Positions 35,251 to 42,470 of a stretch of 64,000 bases of DNA are shown here, in pieces. The stretch lies in assembly GCA_000308255.3 (NCBI GenBank), contig HG326664.1:274844-338843 (forward strand), read 5' to 3'. Numbering within the stretch: position 1 is the first letter of the stretch; each line of letters opens with the position of its first letter. The translations under genes and the position numbers were made by a program. The notes under the pieces were generated by a model. The model had not been told where the DNA came from. It did no database searches and worked only from the letters and a program-made list of their open reading frames with translations. The stretch comes from Anaerococcus pacaensis 9403502 (lineage in GTDB: Bacteria; Bacillota; Clostridia; Tissierellales; Peptoniphilaceae).

Positions 35251-36348
35251 ATGAAACTTGGAATAGTTGGTTTACCAAATGTTGGGAAATCAACACTTTT
35301 TAATGCAATTACAAAAGCTGGAGCACTCATTGCAAACTACCCATTTGCAACTATCGACCCAAATGTGGGGCTTGTGAATGTACCTGACAAGAGACTAGAC
35401 GTACTCGCAGAAATGAGCAATAGTAAAAAAATCGTACCTGCTACTATCGAATTTTATGATATAGCGGGCCTTGTAAGAGGTGCCAGTAAGGGCGAGGGCC
35501 TGGGCAATCAGTTCTTATCAAATATCCGTGAAACTGATGCTATCGTAGAAGTATTACGTTGTTTTGATGACCCAAATGTAACTCATGTAGATGGCTCTGT
35601 AGACCCAATCCGTGATATCGAAACCATAAATCTAGAGCTAATTTATGCTGACTTTGAAATGATAGATAAAGTCCTAGAAAAACGCCGTAAAGTAGCTCGC
35701 AATGACAAGGAAGTTGCTAAAGAAGTAGAAGTCCTAGAAAAAGTCCGCACAGTACTTAAAGAAGGCAAGTCTGCAAGAATCCTAAATCTAACTGACGATG
35801 AGAAAAAACTACTAAAAGGCTATCAACTCCTATCATCTAAGCCAATCATCTACGTCTGCAATGTAAATGAAGAAGACGCTGCTGATGATGGCGCTAATAA
35901 CCCATATGTTGCAAAAGTTCGTGAATTTGCCGCTAGCGAAAATGCAGAAGTATCTGTAGTATCAGCTAAGATCGAACAAGAAATATCAGAACTAGAAAGC
36001 GAAGAAGAAAAGAAAGACTTCCTAGAAATGATAGGCCTAGAAGAATCTGGCCTTGATAAGGTAATCCGCGATTCTTATGAAACATTAAACCTCATCTCAT
36101 TCCTCACTACTGGAGAAATGGAAACACGAGCATGGACTATCACCAATGGAACCAAGGCAGTCGATGCAGCTGGCAAAATCCACACAGACATCTCTCGAGG
36201 CTTTATCAAAGCAGAAATCGTATCATATGATGACCTAGTAAATGCTGGATCAATCAATGGTGCCCGTGAGAAAGGCCTCCTTCGTATGGAAGGAAAGGAC
36301 TATGTCATGGTCGATGGCGACGTAGTAAACTTTAGATTCAATGTCTAG
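35251..36348 (+). CDS. ychF: Redox-regulated ATPase YchF/OLA1
   Basis: Obg-like ATPase that binds ribosomes. The frame is open further upstream, but the conserved start is the ATG at 35251 with GAGGTGA before it, giving MKLGIVGLPNVGKSTLFNAI. G1 is GLPNVGKS, NYPFATIDPN the G2 region, DIAGLVRGASKGEGLGN the G3 region, and YVCNVNEED replaces NKxD, as in the family. The TGS domain lies at the C-terminus. 365 aa is exact for YchF. Confidence 0.96.
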   Translation: MKLGIVGLPNVGKSTLFNAITKAGALIANYPFATIDPNVGLVNVPDKRLDVLAEMSNSKKIVPATIEFYDIAGLVRGASKGEGLGNQFLSNIRETDAIVEVLRCFDDPNVTHVDGSVDPIRDIETINLELIYADFEMIDKVLEKRRKVARNDKEVAKEVEVLEKVRTVLKEGKSARILNLTDDEKKLLKGYQLLSSKPIIYVCNVNEEDAADDGANNPYVAKVREFAASENAEVSVVSAKIEQEISELESEEEKKDFLEMIGLEESGLDKVIRDSYETLNLISFLTTGEMETRAWTITNGTKAVDAAGKIHTDISRGFIKAEIVSYDDLVNAGSINGAREKGLLRMEGKDYVMVDGDVVNFRFNV

Positions 36349-36356
36349 GGGCCATA

Positions 36357-36968
36357 ATGAAAAAACAAGGAAGACTAATCGTTCACACAGGGTCAATGTT
36401 TTCAGGTAAGACCACATCTCTGTGGCGTGAACTATACCGTATGAGAATTGCGAATTATAAGATAGCTGCCTTTAAACCAGCGGTAGACAATCGCGATGAT
36501 GAGAAGAAAATCGTAAGCCACGACAACCTCGAGCTTGACGCCATGAAAGTTACAGATTTAAATGAAATCCTAGCCTACGCTGACAAACACGAGCTAGATG
36601 CTATAGGCATCGATGAAGTCCAGTTTTTCCCCAATGACCCAACAGAAGTCATAGATATTTTCAATGAGCTGATGAAAAGGAATATCACCATCGTCTGCTC
36701 TGGACTTGATATGGACTTTAAGACAAGGCCCTTTGAAATTATCAAAGAAATCATGCCAATCGCTGATGAGCTTACCAAACACCACGCCATATGTGCTTCT
36801 TGTGGAGAAGATGCTTGGGCAAGTTATAGAAAATCATCTGATGAGTCAAGGATACAAATTGGTTCTAAGGACAAATACGAACCCCTTTGCCGCGAATGTT
36901 ACAACGAAAAAATGAACGAAAGAGAAAAAACTAAAAATCAAATAACTATGGAAGAATTAGGTGACTAA
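36357..36968 (+). CDS. tdk: Thymidine kinase
   Basis: Salvage enzyme that phosphorylates thymidine. Walker A is GSMFSGKTTSLWRE; AIGIDEVQFF carries the Walker B Asp; GLDMDFKTRPFE is the lasso signature and ICASCGEDAW plus CRECY give the structural zinc Cys residues. 203 aa. The gap to ychF is 8 bases and a terminator follows. Confidence 0.96.
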   Translation: MKKQGRLIVHTGSMFSGKTTSLWRELYRMRIANYKIAAFKPAVDNRDDEKKIVSHDNLELDAMKVTDLNEILAYADKHELDAIGIDEVQFFPNDPTEVIDIFNELMKRNITIVCSGLDMDFKTRPFEIIKEIMPIADELTKHHAICASCGEDAWASYRKSSDESRIQIGSKDKYEPLCRECYNEKMNEREKTKNQITMEELGD

Positions 36969-36986
36969 CCTAATTCTTCTATTTTT
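36951..36986 (+). terminator. Terminator after tdk
   Basis: A perfect 12-bp stem (GAAGAATTAGGT with its complement) around GACTA, followed by CTATTTTT-like T-rich sequence. The 5' arm lies within the last codons of tdk. Confidence 0.85.
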
Positions 36987-37010
36987 CTGATTAAATTAAG
37001 GAAGTGAAAT

Positions 37011-38024
37011 ATGAAAATTGCACTAGTATATGCAGAATATCAAAATATGACAGAAGAGATTAGAAAAATAAATCCAAATGCTGATACTATTATGGAAAAT
37101 ATGTTAAAAGCTATTTACGAAGCCCTCATAAAAAATGGCCATGATGTATATCCAATACCAGCCAATATTGACATGATGAGAAATATTATGGATATACCAA
37201 ATCTTGATGTCATCTTTATCCACTATGATCCATTAGAAAATCTTAGCCTACAAGGTAATGTATTTGCAGCCCTTGAGCTACTAGGCTACCCAATAGTAGG
37301 AAGCGGCATGCTTGCCCAATCTACTGCACTATCAAAAGAAACTGCCAACATTATCCTAAAATCCAAGGGCCTACCAGTGGTTGAATCGCAAGTATTTTGG
37401 GAACGCGATGAAGAACTTAAGGAAGACCTCACAGAACGCTTTCCACTTTTCGTAAAACCAGAATCAGAAGCGGTATCAGTAGGTGTACATAAGGATTCTT
37501 TGGTAGAAAATATGGATGAGCTAAATGATACCTTAGATAGAATCTTTGCCGAAGTCAACCCACCTATTATTGTAGAAGAATTCTTACCAGGTAGAGAATT
37601 TACTGTAGGTGTACTTGAAGGGGTGGATGGTATTAAAGCCCTTGAAGTAACAGAACTTACATTTGATCCAGCAAGTGGAGTGAACTTTAGAACTAAGGAT
37701 GTAGTTAAAAACAAATGGACTATTAGAACTACACCTGCAGACATAGATGAAGAATTAGAATTTGAAATGAAATTCTTAGCAATCAAATCATTTAAGGCAA
37801 TGAACTGCGACACCTATGCTAGAATCGACATGAGGCTAAATGCAGATGGAAGACCATATATCCTTGAAATCAATACCATGCCAGGCCTATCATATCCAAG
37901 TAGCCCATACGTTCAAGGGGCTTTAGCAAGTGGCTTGACTTATGAAGAATTAATAGAAGCCCTAGTCCAATCAGCCTACCACAAGAGTGCCATGGAAAAA
38001 ATGCTAGGACTTGGTAAATTTTAA
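37011..38024 (+). CDS. ddl: D-alanine--D-alanine ligase
   Basis: Makes the D-Ala-D-Ala dipeptide for peptidoglycan. 337 aa ATP-grasp enzyme. VGSGMLAQSTALSKETANIIL is the substrate loop, FVKPESEAVSVGVHK and IIVEEFLPGREFTVGVL form the ATP site, and ILEINTMPGLSYPS carries the magnesium-binding Glu/Asn; DTYARIDMRL precedes it. SD GGAAG lies before the ATG. It is monocistronic, with terminators on both sides. Confidence 0.92.
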   Translation: MKIALVYAEYQNMTEEIRKINPNADTIMENMLKAIYEALIKNGHDVYPIPANIDMMRNIMDIPNLDVIFIHYDPLENLSLQGNVFAALELLGYPIVGSGMLAQSTALSKETANIILKSKGLPVVESQVFWERDEELKEDLTERFPLFVKPESEAVSVGVHKDSLVENMDELNDTLDRIFAEVNPPIIVEEFLPGREFTVGVLEGVDGIKALEVTELTFDPASGVNFRTKDVVKNKWTIRTTPADIDEELEFEMKFLAIKSFKAMNCDTYARIDMRLNADGRPYILEINTMPGLSYPSSPYVQGALASGLTYEELIEALVQSAYHKSAMEKMLGLGKF

Positions 38025-38042
38025 AAACCCTTTATATAAAGT

Positions 38043-38081
38043 GAACCCCTCAAATTCCGGAATAGGAATATCGAGGGGTTC
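38043..38081. terminator. Hairpin between convergent ddl and arsM-like genes
   Basis: GAACCCCTC and GAGGGGTTC pair (9 bp) around a 21-base loop that itself contains ATTCC/GGAAT. The flanking T runs are poor on both strands, so termination strength is uncertain, but its place between gene ends fits. Confidence 0.6.
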
Positions 38082-38092
38082 GTTTCAGATTA

Positions 38093-39205
38093 TTAACAAC
38101 AACAAGACCCGCCATCACAAGATGAATCATTTGATTCAGATGTAGGTACATTTCCGCAGCCAGCAAAGGCTCCGAAGTGCTTGCTTCTGTCGCCGTGGAT
38201 TTCAAAATATTTATTAAATCTTGTTTCTTCCACCATAGCACATGTATTACCACAAACCGCTTCTGGCTTATCTAGGTAAAATCTATGGTGATCATCTAGG
38301 TCGAAATAGTGTTTGCTATTAGCTATGCCGCCCTTGTAGCTAATAAATTGGCCATAGTCTTCGCTTATGTCTTCTATCAAGTCTGGGATTTTGAAAGCGC
38401 TAATGGTGTATGATGTGAAAGTGATATTGCCCACCAGGTCTTCAATCTCAGGATTGCCTATAGTTGACACAGTTGAACTCACATATCTAAAATCAGCCCA
38501 ACCAATCTTTGTCATTATCCTTCTAAAGTCTTCCCTATACATAGCTCCACCCAGGCATTCACCACGGAGGATGTCATCATTGGCAATCTCTTCCGGGATT
38601 CTCCTGTCTGCAAAGATATCTGAGAAGTACAATTCTCCACCACGCTTTAGGACTCTCCATATTTCGCTAAATACTTGTTCTTTAAATGGTGAAAGGTTTA
38701 TAACACAGTTAGAGATCACTATATCAATAGACTCATCTTCGATACCTATAGCCTTAAGATCTTCGATGTAGCCCTTATGAAACTCCACATTAGAAGCTTT
38801 GTAACCATATTTTTCTGCCATTTCGTCTTTATATTTATTAGCAATGTTTAATTGGTCATCAGTCATATCTACACCAATCACCCTGCCATTTTCACCAACA
38901 AGCTTAGAAAGTATATAAACATCTAAGCCAGTCCCACATCCTAGGTCAAGTATAGTCATTCCTTCGATTGCCTTAGGAATTGGTGAGCCGCATCCGTAAA
39001 ATCTTGTGATTATCTCATCTGGAAGCTCGCTTCTAATTTCCTTTAAATAATCTGGCATAGAGTCTGATGCACATGAGCAAATGTTAGTTTGCATTTTTCC
39101 TTCATCTTCTACTGTGACTTTACTATAATATTTGCTTACCTTATCTCTTATATTATCTTCGTTTTTATTAGTATCTTTTGAACAACAACATTTATTTTCA
39201 GTCAA
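38093..39205 (-). CDS. arsM: ArsM-type arsenite S-adenosylmethionine methyltransferase with Cys-rich tails
   Basis: 370 aa. The SAM-binding motif is ILDLGCGTGLDVYILSK (residues 85-101), then GVDMTDDQL. ArsM-type Cys residues are present: C43/C45 (ICSCASD), C167 (ISNCVINLSP) and C217 (GECLGGAMY), with the 50-residue C167-C217 spacing of known ArsM enzymes. Both ends are Cys-rich (CCC at 6-8; SSCDGGSCCC at the end), probable metal(loid)-binding tails. A C-terminal domain of about 110 residues follows the methyltransferase fold. Start is TTG at 39205 with AAGGAG 7 bases upstream; that SD is part of the SECIS-like hairpin behind arsS. Arsenic as substrate is by family resemblance. Confidence 0.82.
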   Translation of the reverse strand: MTENKCCCSKDTNKNEDNIRDKVSKYYSKVTVEDEGKMQTNICSCASDSMPDYLKEIRSELPDEIITRFYGCGSPIPKAIEGMTILDLGCGTGLDVYILSKLVGENGRVIGVDMTDDQLNIANKYKDEMAEKYGYKASNVEFHKGYIEDLKAIGIEDESIDIVISNCVINLSPFKEQVFSEIWRVLKRGGELYFSDIFADRRIPEEIANDDILRGECLGGAMYREDFRRIMTKIGWADFRYVSSTVSTIGNPEIEDLVGNITFTSYTISAFKIPDLIEDISEDYGQFISYKGGIANSKHYFDLDDHHRFYLDKPEAVCGNTCAMVEETRFNKYFEIHGDRSKHFGAFAGCGNVPTSESNDSSCDGGSCCC

Positions 39206-39212
39206 TTTTAAT

Positions 39213-39254
39213 CTCCTTCTTACTTTTTAGAATAAACTATTCCAAGGATCCCCC
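39213..39254 (-). promoter_or_regulatory. SECIS-like hairpin after the in-frame TGA of arsS, overlapping the arsM ribosome binding site
   Basis: Reading from the TGA (39257-39255) on the minus strand, CCTT (39247-39244) can pair with AAGG (39218-39215). Above it a 5-bp stem GAATA/TATTC (39242-39238 with 39234-39230) closes a GTT loop whose G lies 18 bases after the TGA. A small stem-loop with G in the apical loop at this distance is what bacterial SelB needs. The lower arm AAGG is also the SD of arsM. Stem strength is modest, so this is a candidate, not a proven SECIS. Confidence 0.55.
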
Positions 39255-40208
39255 TCATGAGGACCCAGCCCCGGCTGTACAGGCATAGCAATGGTTGGCT
39301 GTATTTATAATGCGGTTTTCTAAATCTGATGTTTCAATATCTAATACAGTCTTTCTCGGTAATTTGATACCCATTTTAAGAGCTAAGTTAAAATCGCAAT
39401 CGTATATCTTGCCATCATAATCAATCGAAAGGGTATTGCGACACATAACATCATCTATTACATCATCATTAAAAGCCCCATATAGACGCCTCATGTAGCG
39501 GTCTAGGTTGTTTGATTTATCAAGCCATCTACCAAAATTACCAATTGGAGAATTGGCTAGGGCAAACAAGTTGTCAAATACTATACCGTATTCTTCTTTT
39601 AGCTTTACCCTGTAGATAGATTCGAGCTCTTCCTGTCCCATAGGAATCATGGCTCCTGATGGATTATATACAAGATTAAGCTTAAGATTTGGATCTATCC
39701 CATAGCCTAAGTCATTTAGTTTTTGTAGGATAAGAATAGAGTCTTCAAATACACCGATGCCTCTCATCTTATCAGTCTTTTCTCTTTCATAAAATGGGAG
39801 GCTGGCTATTATGTCGACCTTATAATCTCTTAAAAACTCTGGGATATCTTTGTATTCCTCTTTATTATAAATAGTGAGATTTGACCTAATCATCACATTT
39901 TTACCTAAGGCCCTTGATTCTTTTACCAGATATTTAAAAACCTTACTCATCTCAGGAGCCCCGCCTGTGATATCTACTATATCAAAATCGTAGTTCGCCA
40001 AAAGCTCCATGCATTTTTCTGCCACTTCAAAGGTCATATCCTCATCTCTAGAGGGAGAGCATGCCACATGGCAGTGCTTGCAGGCTAGATTGCACTGGCG
40101 GGTGATATTTAGTTGCATAGTGTCGATATGGTCTTTGGTTTTTATTTTATAGCCAACCCTATCATCAAATCTTTCTACTGCTTGGTTTACTTTTTTAAAA
40201 TACTCCAC
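39237..40208 (-). CDS. arsS: ArsS-type radical SAM protein, predicted selenoprotein (in-frame TGA = Sec318)
   Basis: ArsS (TIGR04167 family) joins the 5'-deoxyadenosyl group of SAM to dimethylarsenite in arsenosugar synthesis. The radical SAM cluster is C39, C43, C46 (QCNLACKHCHVAC), then DIVDITGGAPEMS. The family C-terminal motif CxxCTAGAGSS-C-GG is seen as C307YAC310TAGAGSS followed by TGA at 39257-39255 and then GGG GGA TCC TTG GAA TAG. The TGA is thus exactly at the motif's last Cys and the frame continues GGSLE to a real TAG, giving 323 residues with Sec318. Without read-through the protein would end at residue 317 and lose the motif. Start is GTG at 40208, sharing one base with the stop of the AhpD-like gene. 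Confidence 0.85.
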
Positions 40209-40546
40209 TAGAATTCCATTTCATCGATTAATTTTTTCATCTGTACGCTAGTTACAAGTGTGATACCAGCTTGCATAGACGCGCCAACATGAACTGCTTC
40301 CATCATCTCTTCTTTGCTAATGCCCATGTCTAGGCATGTGGTTGTGTATGCTTCTATACAATAAGGACATTTTTCAACGTGAGCGACAGTTAGAGCAATG
40401 AGCGCCTTGGTGCGAGCAGATAATTTGCCCTCTCCCATAGCATTGCCATAGTAATTTAGGAAATTGTTCCAATGTTCTTCTTGAAGTTCTGCTAATTTAC
40501 TTTCACCAAATTGTTCTAAATCACTTTTTTCATAATATTCTGCCAT
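40208..40546 (-). CDS. AhpD-like carboxymuconolactone decarboxylase family protein associated with ArsS
   Basis: 112 aa, all-helical AhpD fold. The CxxC active site with the family surroundings is HVEKCPYCIEAYTTTCLDMG, and EEMMEAVHVGASMQAGI follows. This resembles the arsenosugar-associated peroxidase-like family (TIGR04169) that neighbours arsS in other genomes. Start chosen at ATG 40546 because AAGGAG lies 7 bases upstream; the open frame begins earlier without a ribosome binding site. First gene of the operon. A role as thiol reductant or peroxidase for ArsS is inference. Confidence 0.83.
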   Translation of the reverse strand: MAEYYEKSDLEQFGESKLAELQEEHWNNFLNYYGNAMGEGKLSARTKALIALTVAHVEKCPYCIEAYTTTCLDMGISKEEMMEAVHVGASMQAGITLVTSVQMKKLIDEMEF

Positions 40547-40574
40547 GTTAAACTCCTTTATGTATTTTGTATAT

Positions 40575-40603
40575 ATTATATCGTAAATAGATTTTTTGCA
40601 CAA
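40575..40603 (-). promoter_or_regulatory. Promoter of the ahpD-like/arsS/arsM operon
   Basis: TTGTGC (40598-40603), 17-base spacer, TATAAT (40575-40580) on the minus strand, about 30 bases before the ATG at 40546. No ArsR-type operator palindrome or arsR gene is seen nearby. Confidence 0.72.
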
Positions 40604-40622
40604 AAAAGGAGCGCTTGGCTCC
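40602..40622 (-). terminator. Terminator upstream of the ars-like operon
   Basis: GGAGC and GCTCC pair (5 bp, loop CAAGC-like) followed by six T on the minus strand. It ends transcription coming from map and insulates the ars-like operon. The stem is short. Confidence 0.7.
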
Positions 40623-40633
40623 TATTTAGTATT

Positions 40634-40726
40634 TTATAATTGAAAATTTTCATCGGTGAGTTCATTGATTAACATGTTTGCTAGTTCAATTATATAGCGC
40701 TTGACGCCTCTAATGCACCTATACAT
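40634..40726 (-). other. Possible 30-codon ORF between map and the ars-like operon
   Basis: ATG at 40726 opens a frame of 30 codons (MYRCIRGVKRY, then IIELANMLINELTDE) ending TAA at 40634, just before the terminator. It reads like an amphipathic helix, but there is no SD, and the frame is also open a few codons upstream, so it may be the tail of a lost gene. Confidence 0.25.
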
Positions 40727-40754
40727 GTAATATTTAAGAAATAATTTTCATGAA

Positions 40755-41564
40755 TTATTTAATTGGATTATTTTTAATAAATTCGATGTCCTCATCAGTC
40801 AGCTGATACTTACTTTGATCTGTGATTATTTCTGGACCATCTTCGTGAATTATTATTTGATGTTCAAATTGAGCCACATTTGAACGGTCCTTTGTTTTTG
40901 CTACCCAGCCATTGTCCTCAAGCTCCATTGGCCAGTTACCTGATGCTATCATTGGTTCGATTGTAAAGACCATCCCTGCTTCGATACGTGGGCCGCGATG
41001 GGCTCTCCCGTAGTGTGGTACTTGTGGGTCTTCGTGCATGGTTTTACCGATGCCGTGACCGATAAAGTCGCGGATGACCTTAAAGTCATTTTCTTCTTCA
41101 ACTAGAGTCTGGATAGCATTTCCTATATCACCTATGCGATTGCCTGGCACTGCTGCTGCGATCCCCCTATTTAAAGATTCGAGGGTCACCTCCATTAGCT
41201 TTTGATCTCTTTGTGTAAGTTCGCCTATGGCATAAGACCAACAAGAATCAGCTAGGCCGCCATTGTAGTCGATGACATTGTCAATTGAAACTATATCCCC
41301 TTCTTTTAGGGCATAGTCACCAGGAAATCCATGGCAGATTTCTTCATTGACTGATATGCATAGGGTATATGGGAAGTCGTTGTAGCCAAGTTGGGCAGGT
41401 ATTGCCCCCTTGTGCTCTACTATAAATTTATGTGCGAAGTCATCTAGGGCCTTGGTGGTAATTCCTGGGCGGATGACTTCTTTTAAAGCTAGATGAGTTT
41501 GGCAGAGGATTTCTGCTGCCTGTCTCATTTTGATAAAATCATTTTCTGTATAAAGTCGAATCAT
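40755..41564 (-). CDS. map: Methionine aminopeptidase, type I
   Basis: Removes initiator methionine. 269 aa with the five metal ligands in the usual blocks: LADSCWSYAIGEL (Asp), IGHGIGKTMHEDPQVPHY (His), VFTIEPMIASG (Glu) and FEHQIIIHEDGPEI (Glu); CISVNEEICHGFPG precedes them. In LADSCW the usual second Asp ligand (D..VD) of the canonical DxxxxxxxxxxD pair is less clear: DNVIDYNGGLADS provides both. AAAGG lies before the ATG. It follows the nitroreductase gene and likely shares its transcript. Confidence 0.93.
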   Translation of the reverse strand: MIRLYTENDFIKMRQAAEILCQTHLALKEVIRPGITTKALDDFAHKFIVEHKGAIPAQLGYNDFPYTLCISVNEEICHGFPGDYALKEGDIVSIDNVIDYNGGLADSCWSYAIGELTQRDQKLMEVTLESLNRGIAAAVPGNRIGDIGNAIQTLVEEENDFKVIRDFIGHGIGKTMHEDPQVPHYGRAHRGPRIEAGMVFTIEPMIASGNWPMELEDNGWVAKTKDRSNVAQFEHQIIIHEDGPEIITDQSKYQLTDEDIEFIKNNPIK

Positions 41565-41600
41565 GTTTACCTTTCTAAATGCTATATAAAGCTTTCGTCG

Positions 41601-42398
41601 TTACATTTTCTTTGTTGATATATAAGTATAAGTACCAGAGCCGATTTCTGGATTTATTTCCCAGCCATTTTGCATAGCTAGAGATTTGCCGAGTTCGTCA
41701 ATGTAATACATGATGATGCCTGCATCTACTAGATTGGTATCACCCTTGTAGTCTTTGATGTATAGCTTTATTTCATCACCATCGATTAAGAATCTCCATG
41801 GTTGTGCATTGTGTGCACTTGGAGCAAATTTCGCATAGTCAAATATGTCATTTAGGCCCCATTGTTCAAGGTCCTCATCAGTAGCTGGAGTATCTAAGTC
41901 ACCTAAAAATACCATGTCTTCTGTAGCCATCCTGTCGTCAAATTTGTGTTCACGATATGTATCATCATATGGATAGCCAATAGCTAAAAGTAGGTTTACA
42001 TCACCGTGATCGAAATTGAAAGCTGATTGTTTTACAGTATCACTTGCTTCAGCTACTGTGACATAGCAAGTGCCAATGCCTATTTCATTTAGTCTGGTGA
42101 TTAGTTCTTCCATACCATAAGCACCTTTTACAATAGATGCTGAGTTGTTATTTAGGGTGTTTAGAGCAATGTATGCTGGAGCCTTGATCATGATACCACG
42201 ATAGCCTGCCACACCTTCTAGTGCGTTAAATACGCTTGCTCCATCGTTATTTACTAAAAATGATACGTCCTCTTTGCCAAGTTTTTCTGCTTCTGCTTCT
42301 ACTAAATCGAAGACTTTTTTAAGGTCTATATTAGATAAATCCTGGTCTTTAAAGTCACGTGTACTTGTTCTAGATTTCAAAAATTGTGTTGTAAGCAT
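41601..42398 (-). CDS. Nitroreductase family protein (double-domain, TM1586-like)
   Basis: 265 aa flavoenzyme-like protein. KSRTSTRDFKDQDLS is the FMN-phosphate contact and APSAHNAQPWRFLI the second conserved block; GIGTCYVTV lies between. The order of blocks suits the putative nitroreductase TM1586 group, in which two half-domains mimic the dimer. Start chosen at ATG 42398 with GGGGGA upstream rather than the ATG four codons earlier. Substrate unknown. Confidence 0.8.
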   Translation of the reverse strand: MLTTQFLKSRTSTRDFKDQDLSNIDLKKVFDLVEAEAEKLGKEDVSFLVNNDGASVFNALEGVAGYRGIMIKAPAYIALNTLNNNSASIVKGAYGMEELITRLNEIGIGTCYVTVAEASDTVKQSAFNFDHGDVNLLLAIGYPYDDTYREHKFDDRMATEDMVFLGDLDTPATDEDLEQWGLNDIFDYAKFAPSAHNAQPWRFLIDGDEIKLYIKDYKGDTNLVDAGIIMYYIDELGKSLAMQNGWEINPEIGSGTYTYISTKKM

Positions 42399-42470
42399 AT
42401 TTTCCCCCATTATTGTTTATAATATAATTTTACCATACTTCACCGCTTTTTAATATGATAAAATATATAT

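Noticed and set aside
39255..39257. Treating TGA as the normal stop of the radical SAM gene
   Set aside because: The family motif continues across the TGA (GSS-x-GG) and a proper TAG lies five codons later, so recoding is the simpler reading.
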